Below are positions 14,385-18,090 of a DNA stretch of 18,090 nt, piece by piece. The notes beneath the pieces were generated by a model, which saw nothing but the letters and a program-made list of their open reading frames with translations, did no database searches and was not told where the DNA came from. This stretch comes from an uncultured bacterium. GTDB lineage: Bacteria > Actinomycetota > Actinomycetes > S36-B12. Each line of letters begins with the position of its first letter. Within the stretch, counting starts at the first letter, position 1. The stretch is from positions 1-18,090 of the forward strand of contig CAJAKT010000245.1 of assembly GCA_903940375.1 (NCBI GenBank). The letters are read 5' to 3'. The translations under genes were made by a program, and so were the position numbers.

Positions 14385-16436
14385 ATGGCGGCCCCACGAC
14401 GCACACGGTCAGCACCCGTACCGGTAGCCACTCCCGAGCAGCCCTGGACGTCCCGACTGCTCACCCCGCCGCCCGAGCTGTCCGGCCGGTTCCCGATCAC
14501 GGGTGTCCAGCCCGCCAGTGTGGGCGGCCGCCGCTTTGCCGCCGCTGCCGTGGGCGAGTCGATCCCCATCCGAGCCACCGCCTTCCGTGAGGGCCACGAC
14601 GCGATGGGCCTCACCGCCATCCTCACCAGCCCCGAGGGCGTCGCCGACCAGACCGTCCGGATGTCGCCCGAGCCCAGCGGCCTGGACACCTGGATCGCGC
14701 ATGTCCGGCCGACCTCCGTCGGCGACTGGACGTTCACGATCGAGGCCTGGGGCAGCCCGTGGGACACCTGGCTGCACCGCGCCACCATCAAGATCCCCGC
14801 TGGCGTCGACGTCGACCTCGAGTTCCTCGAGGGCTCACTGCTGCTCGAGCGCGCGGCCGCGGCGCTACCGGCCGAGTTCGCCGATGACCGCACCAGCCTG
14901 CTCACGGCCGCCTCGACTCTGGTCGCCATGCCGCTACCGGTGCCCGTCCGACTGGCCGCCGGCACCGATCCCACCGTCACGCGCATCATGCACGGCCACC
15001 CCCTCCGTGAGGGCGTCACCACAAGCGGCCCGTGGCCCCTGCGGGTGCAGCGCCGTCGCGCCCTGGTCGGTGCGTGGTACGAGTTCTTCCCCCGCAGCGA
15101 GGGCGCGACGCTCGACCCGCCCCGTTCCGGCACGTTCGCCACTGCTGCGCGTCGGCTCGACGCCGTGGCCGAGATGGGCTTCGACGTGGTCTACCTGCCG
15201 CCGATCCACCCGATCGGGCAGGTGAACCGCAAGGGTCCGAACAACACCCTCACCCCCGGACCCGACGATCCCGGCTCACCGTGGGCGATCGGATCAGCCG
15301 ACGGCGGCCACGATGCGGTCCACCCCGACCTCGGCACGATCGCCGACTTCGATGCCTTCGTCGCACGCGCGACATCCCTCGGCCTGGAGATCGCCCTCGA
15401 CCTCGCCTTGCAGGCCGCGCCGGACCATCCGTGGGTTGCCGCGCATCCGGAGTGGTTCACCACGCGCGCCGACGGCTCGATCGCCTACGCCGAGAATCCG
15501 CCGAAGAAGTACCAGGACATCTACCCGCTGAACTTCGACAACGACCCTGAGGGTCTCTACGCCGAGGTCGAGCGAGTGGTTCGCCACTGGATGGCCCATG
15601 GCGTGCGCATCTTCCGCGTCGACAATCCCCACACCAAGCCACTGTGGGTATGGGACCGCTTGATGGAGAGCATCTTCGCGACCGATCCTGACGTGCTCTT
15701 CCTCGCCGAGGCATTCACCCGGCCGCCGATGATGCGGGCGCTCGCGGAGGCGGGGTTCCAGCAGAGCTACACCTACTTCACCTGGCGAAACAGCCGAGGT
15801 GAGATCGAGGACTACGCGCGCGAACTGGCGGGCCCCGCGGCCGCGTACATGCGCCCCAACTTCTTCGTGAACACGCCCGACATCCTCCCCGAGTTCATCC
15901 AGAACTCCGGGCCTGCCGGGTTCGCCATCCGCGCCACCCTCGCCGCGACGTTGTCGCCGACCTACGGCGTGTACGCCGGATTCGAGCTGTACGAGCATGT
16001 CGCCGTGCGCCCCGGCAGCGAGGAGTACCTCGACTCCGAGAAGTACCAGTACCGCCCACGCGACTGGGAGCTGGCGCGCAAGCAGGGACGCACCCTCGCG
16101 CCCTACATCAGCACCCTGAATGCGATCGTGCACGCGCATCCCGCATTGCAGGACCTCCGGTCGCTGCGCTTCCACAACACCGACAGCGGCGATGTCATCG
16201 CCTACTCGAAGCAGGATGGCGACGACACCGTCCTCGTCGTCTGCACCCTTGATCCGGGGCGCGAGCGGGAAGCCACCATCTGGTGGGATCTCGAGTCGCT
16301 GGGGCTGCCCGCCGGCGAGCGCTTCGTCGCGCATGACCTCGTCACCGACAGCACCTGGACGTGGGGTCCCAACACGTTCGTTCGCCTGCGACCATGGGAG
16401 CACGTCGCCCACGTCGTGCACGTCCGCCGCATCTGA
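14385..16436 (+). CDS. glgE: Alpha-1,4-glucan:maltose-1-phosphate maltosyltransferase GlgE
   Basis: Extends alpha-1,4-glucan chains by transferring maltosyl units from alpha-maltose-1-phosphate, releasing phosphate. A GH13_3 enzyme of 683 residues. The N-terminal domain contains F-P-I-T-G-V-Q-P and the inter-domain G-A-W-Y-E-F-F-P-R-S. The barrel has Y-L-P-P-I-H-P-I-G and N-P-P-K-K-Y-Q-D-I-Y-P-L-N-F. The catalytic residues are D413 (F-R-V-D-N-P-H-T-K-P), E442 (L-A-E-A-F-T-R-P) and D499 (N-T-P-D-I-L-P), each offset by 19 from D394, E423 and D480 of Streptomyces coelicolor GlgE. The F-R-V-D-N-P-H-T-K-P and Q-S-Y-T-Y-F-T-W-R motifs separate GlgE from ordinary amylases. The ATG has a leaderless -10 box. 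glgB follows after 40 nt, so the pair is an operon. The donor-making enzymes TreS and Pep2, or GlgM, are not in view. Confidence 0.97.
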   Translation: MAAPRRTRSAPVPVATPEQPWTSRLLTPPPELSGRFPITGVQPASVGGRRFAAAAVGESIPIRATAFREGHDAMGLTAILTSPEGVADQTVRMSPEPSGLDTWIAHVRPTSVGDWTFTIEAWGSPWDTWLHRATIKIPAGVDVDLEFLEGSLLLERAAAALPAEFADDRTSLLTAASTLVAMPLPVPVRLAAGTDPTVTRIMHGHPLREGVTTSGPWPLRVQRRRALVGAWYEFFPRSEGATLDPPRSGTFATAARRLDAVAEMGFDVVYLPPIHPIGQVNRKGPNNTLTPGPDDPGSPWAIGSADGGHDAVHPDLGTIADFDAFVARATSLGLEIALDLALQAAPDHPWVAAHPEWFTTRADGSIAYAENPPKKYQDIYPLNFDNDPEGLYAEVERVVRHWMAHGVRIFRVDNPHTKPLWVWDRLMESIFATDPDVLFLAEAFTRPPMMRALAEAGFQQSYTYFTWRNSRGEIEDYARELAGPAAAYMRPNFFVNTPDILPEFIQNSGPAGFAIRATLAATLSPTYGVYAGFELYEHVAVRPGSEEYLDSEKYQYRPRDWELARKQGRTLAPYISTLNAIVHAHPALQDLRSLRFHNTDSGDVIAYSKQDGDDTVLVVCTLDPGREREATIWWDLESLGLPAGERFVAHDLVTDSTWTWGPNTFVRLRPWEHVAHVVHVRRI

Positions 16437-16467
16437 TCCACCCATCCTGAGTCCACCCCTCGCCACC

Positions 16468-16471
16468 GGAG
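16468..16471 (+). promoter_or_regulatory. Ribosome-binding site of glgB (GGAG)
   Basis: GGAG lies 5 nt before the ATG at 16477 and decides the start. As an internal operon gene, glgB uses a Shine-Dalgarno start, unlike the promoter-proximal glgE. Confidence 0.6.
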
Positions 16472-16476
16472 CACAT

Positions 16477-18090
16477 ATGTCGCAGACACCAACCGGACCC
16501 GCGCCGCGCGAGGTCTCTGTGCTCGACCTCGACCGCTTGGTGGACGGCTGGCATCACGATCCGCACTCGATCCTCGGACCGCACGCCGACGGCGACACCG
16601 TGACCGTGCGCATCCTTCGCCCGGGAGCCGACTCGGTCACCCTGGTCACGCCCGACGGCCGCACCCCCCTCGCCCACGAGCACCGCGGGGTGTGGGTGGC
16701 CGCGCTGCCCGGTGGCGTCACGCCGGACTACTCCGTCGACGTGACCTACGCCGGCTCCATCGTCCCCAGCGATGACCCCTACCGCTTCCTGCCGACCCTC
16801 GGCGATATCGACCTGCACCTCATCGGCGAGGGGCGGCACGAGCAGCTCTGGCAGGTCATGGGCGCGCACGTCCGTTCGTACGAGACCACTCTCGGCGTGG
16901 TGTGTGGAGTGTCGTTCGCCGTGTGGGCGCCGAATGCACAAGGCGTACGGGTCACCGGCGACTTCAACTACTGGGACGGCACTGCCCACCCGATGCGGTC
17001 ACTGGGGTCGACGGGCATCTGGGAGCTCTACATCCCGAACATCGGCGACGGAACCGTGTACAAGTTCGCCATCCTCGGACGAGACGGCGTGTGGCGCGAG
17101 AAGGCCGACCCCTTCGCGTTCGCCACCGAGGTACCGCCAGCCACCGGCTCCGTCGTGTCGACGTCTGCATACGAGTGGAATGACGACGCATGGCTCGATA
17201 CGCGTGCGCGAACCGACCAGCACAAGCGACCGATATCGGTCTACGAGGTTCATCTGGGCTCATGGCGCGTCGGCCTCGACTACCGCGACCTCGCCGTCGA
17301 GCTCACCGACTACGTGCGCGACGCCGGCTTCACCCACGTCGAGTTCCTGCCCGTGGCCGAGCACCCGTACGGCCCGTCGTGGGGCTACCAGGTCACGTCG
17401 TACTTCGCGCCGACCTCGCGCTTCGGCAAGCCAGACGATCTCCGCTACCTGATCGACGCATTGCACCAGGCCGGCATCGGCGTACTCGTCGACTGGGTGC
17501 CCGCGCACTTCCCGAAGGACGAGTGGGCGCTCGCGCGCTTCGACGGGACCGCGCTGTACGAGCATGCCGACCCGCGACGCGGCGAGCAGCCCGACTGGGG
17601 CACCTACGTCTTCGACTTCGGCCGCACCGAGGTGCGCAACTTCCTCGTGTCCAACGCATTGTTCTGGCTCGAGGAGTTCCACGTCGATGGCCTGCGTGTG
17701 GATGCCGTCGCATCGATGCTCTACCTGGACTACTCGCGCAAGGACGGCGAGTGGTACCCCAACGAGTTCGGTGGCCGCGAGAACCTCGATGCCGTCGCCT
17801 TCCTGCAGGAGCTGAACGCGACGGTCTACAAGCGCGTACCCGGCGTCACCATGATCGCGGAGGAGTCGACCGCGTGGCCGGGCGTCACCAAGCCCACCTT
17901 CATGGGCGGCCTGGGGTTCGGCTTCAAGTGGAACATGGGCTGGATGCACGACACGCTCGAGGACATCGCGCATGAGCCGATCCACCGGCAGTACCACCAC
18001 AACGAGATGACCTTCTCGATGGTCTACGCCTACAGCGAGCACTTCATCCTGCCGATCTCGCATGACGAGGTCGTGCACGGCAAGGGCTCG
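16477..18090 (+). CDS. glgB: 1,4-alpha-glucan branching enzyme GlgB (runs off right edge)
   Basis: Cuts an alpha-1,4 chain and reattaches it through an alpha-1,6 bond, making branches on the polymer built by GlgE. The first 538 residues are present; about 200 C-terminal residues, including the C-terminal beta domain, are outside. The N1 domain begins near D-G-W-H-H-D-P-H-S-I-L-G-P-H, and the CBM48 domain has F-A-V-W-A-P-N-A and V-T-G-D-F-N-Y-W-D-G. The barrel shows Y-E-V-H-L-G-S-W, P-Y-G-P-S-W-G-Y-Q, D-W-V-P-A-H-F-P, nucleophile D409 in G-L-R-V-D-A-V, acid/base E462 in I-A-E-E-S-T, and D530 in S-H-D-E-V-V-H. All three are offset by 4 from E. coli D405, E458 and D526. The gene follows glgE by 40 nt with a GGAG ribosome site and is surely co-transcribed. 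The same order, glgE-glgB, is found in mycobacteria. Confidence 0.97.
   Translation, partial: MSQTPTGPAPREVSVLDLDRLVDGWHHDPHSILGPHADGDTVTVRILRPGADSVTLVTPDGRTPLAHEHRGVWVAALPGGVTPDYSVDVTYAGSIVPSDDPYRFLPTLGDIDLHLIGEGRHEQLWQVMGAHVRSYETTLGVVCGVSFAVWAPNAQGVRVTGDFNYWDGTAHPMRSLGSTGIWELYIPNIGDGTVYKFAILGRDGVWREKADPFAFATEVPPATGSVVSTSAYEWNDDAWLDTRARTDQHKRPISVYEVHLGSWRVGLDYRDLAVELTDYVRDAGFTHVEFLPVAEHPYGPSWGYQVTSYFAPTSRFGKPDDLRYLIDALHQAGIGVLVDWVPAHFPKDEWALARFDGTALYEHADPRRGEQPDWGTYVFDFGRTEVRNFLVSNALFWLEEFHVDGLRVDAVASMLYLDYSRKDGEWYPNEFGGRENLDAVAFLQELNATVYKRVPGVTMIAEESTAWPGVTKPTFMGGLGFGFKWNMGWMHDTLEDIAHEPIHRQYHHNEMTFSMVYAYSEHFILPISHDEVVHGKGS

Noticed and set aside
15294..16466. Long open frame on the minus strand opposite glgE
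   Set aside because: It is fully antisense to a well-supported gene, has low-complexity composition and no family motifs; such frames are expected opposite high-GC coding sequence.
1..18090. Mobile elements, prophage, CRISPR arrays or RNA genes
   Set aside because: No transposase or integrase motifs, direct repeat arrays, terminal repeats or tRNA-like folds were recognised; nearly all the sequence is accounted for by conserved genes.

Overview
The window is a gene-dense stretch of an actinobacterial chromosome (Actinomycetota). This rests on visibly high GC, GTG/TTG starts, a block ordered like the mycobacterial Rv3029c-Rv3014c region (etfB, etfA, cysteine desulfurase, mnmA, MetE-like protein, ligA), and a GlgE glucan pathway with glgP, glgE and glgB arranged as in Mycobacterium (Rv1328/Rv1327c/Rv1326c). 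I cannot place it below phylum from sequence alone. No mobile element, phage gene, CRISPR array, tRNA or rRNA was seen. No intergenic stretch reaches 300 bases. The longest are 14231-14384 (glgP/glgE divergent promoters), 7862-7963 (ech/glgX divergent promoters), 7002-7087 (etfB promoter) and 11566-11635 (hairpin).

Left half (1-7861), almost entirely on the minus strand. Reading in the direction of transcription: an enoyl-CoA hydratase; etfB-etfA (electron-transfer flavoprotein, taking electrons from acyl-CoA dehydrogenases); an IscS/NifS-type cysteine desulfurase; mnmA (tRNA U34 2-thiolation, which needs sulfur from the desulfurase); a short MetE-like methionine synthase; and the first third of ligA (NAD-dependent DNA ligase). 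Desulfurase, mnmA and the MetE-like gene are packed with a 1-nt gap and an ATGA overlap, so they are probably one operon. A plus-strand MFS transporter gene is wedged between the MetE-like gene and ligA.

Right half (7955-18090) is a glycogen/alpha-glucan cluster: glgX (debranching), a secreted calcineurin-like phosphoesterase, glgP on the minus strand (phosphorolysis), and glgE-glgB on the plus strand (maltosyl transfer from maltose-1-phosphate, then branching). glgB runs off the right edge. GlgE and GlgB build the branched polymer; GlgP and GlgX take it apart. The two arms diverge from the 14231-14384 promoter region. The enzymes that make maltose-1-phosphate (TreS/Pep2 or GlgC/GlgM) are not in the window.

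The clearest regulatory pattern is a repeated leaderless-promoter layout. A TANNNT -10 box sits exactly 6 or 7 nt before the start codon of the desulfurase, glgX, the phosphoesterase, glgP and glgE, with a degenerate version before ligA. It helps fix several start codons, moving glgP about 30 codons inside the longest reading frame. Other non-coding structures are an inverted repeat overlapping the etfB -10 box, an inverted repeat between glgP and glgE, and a large hairpin with 21-nt arms between the convergent phosphoesterase and glgP genes. I did not find a convincing undescribed multi-gene system; most of the window is conserved housekeeping and glucan metabolism.
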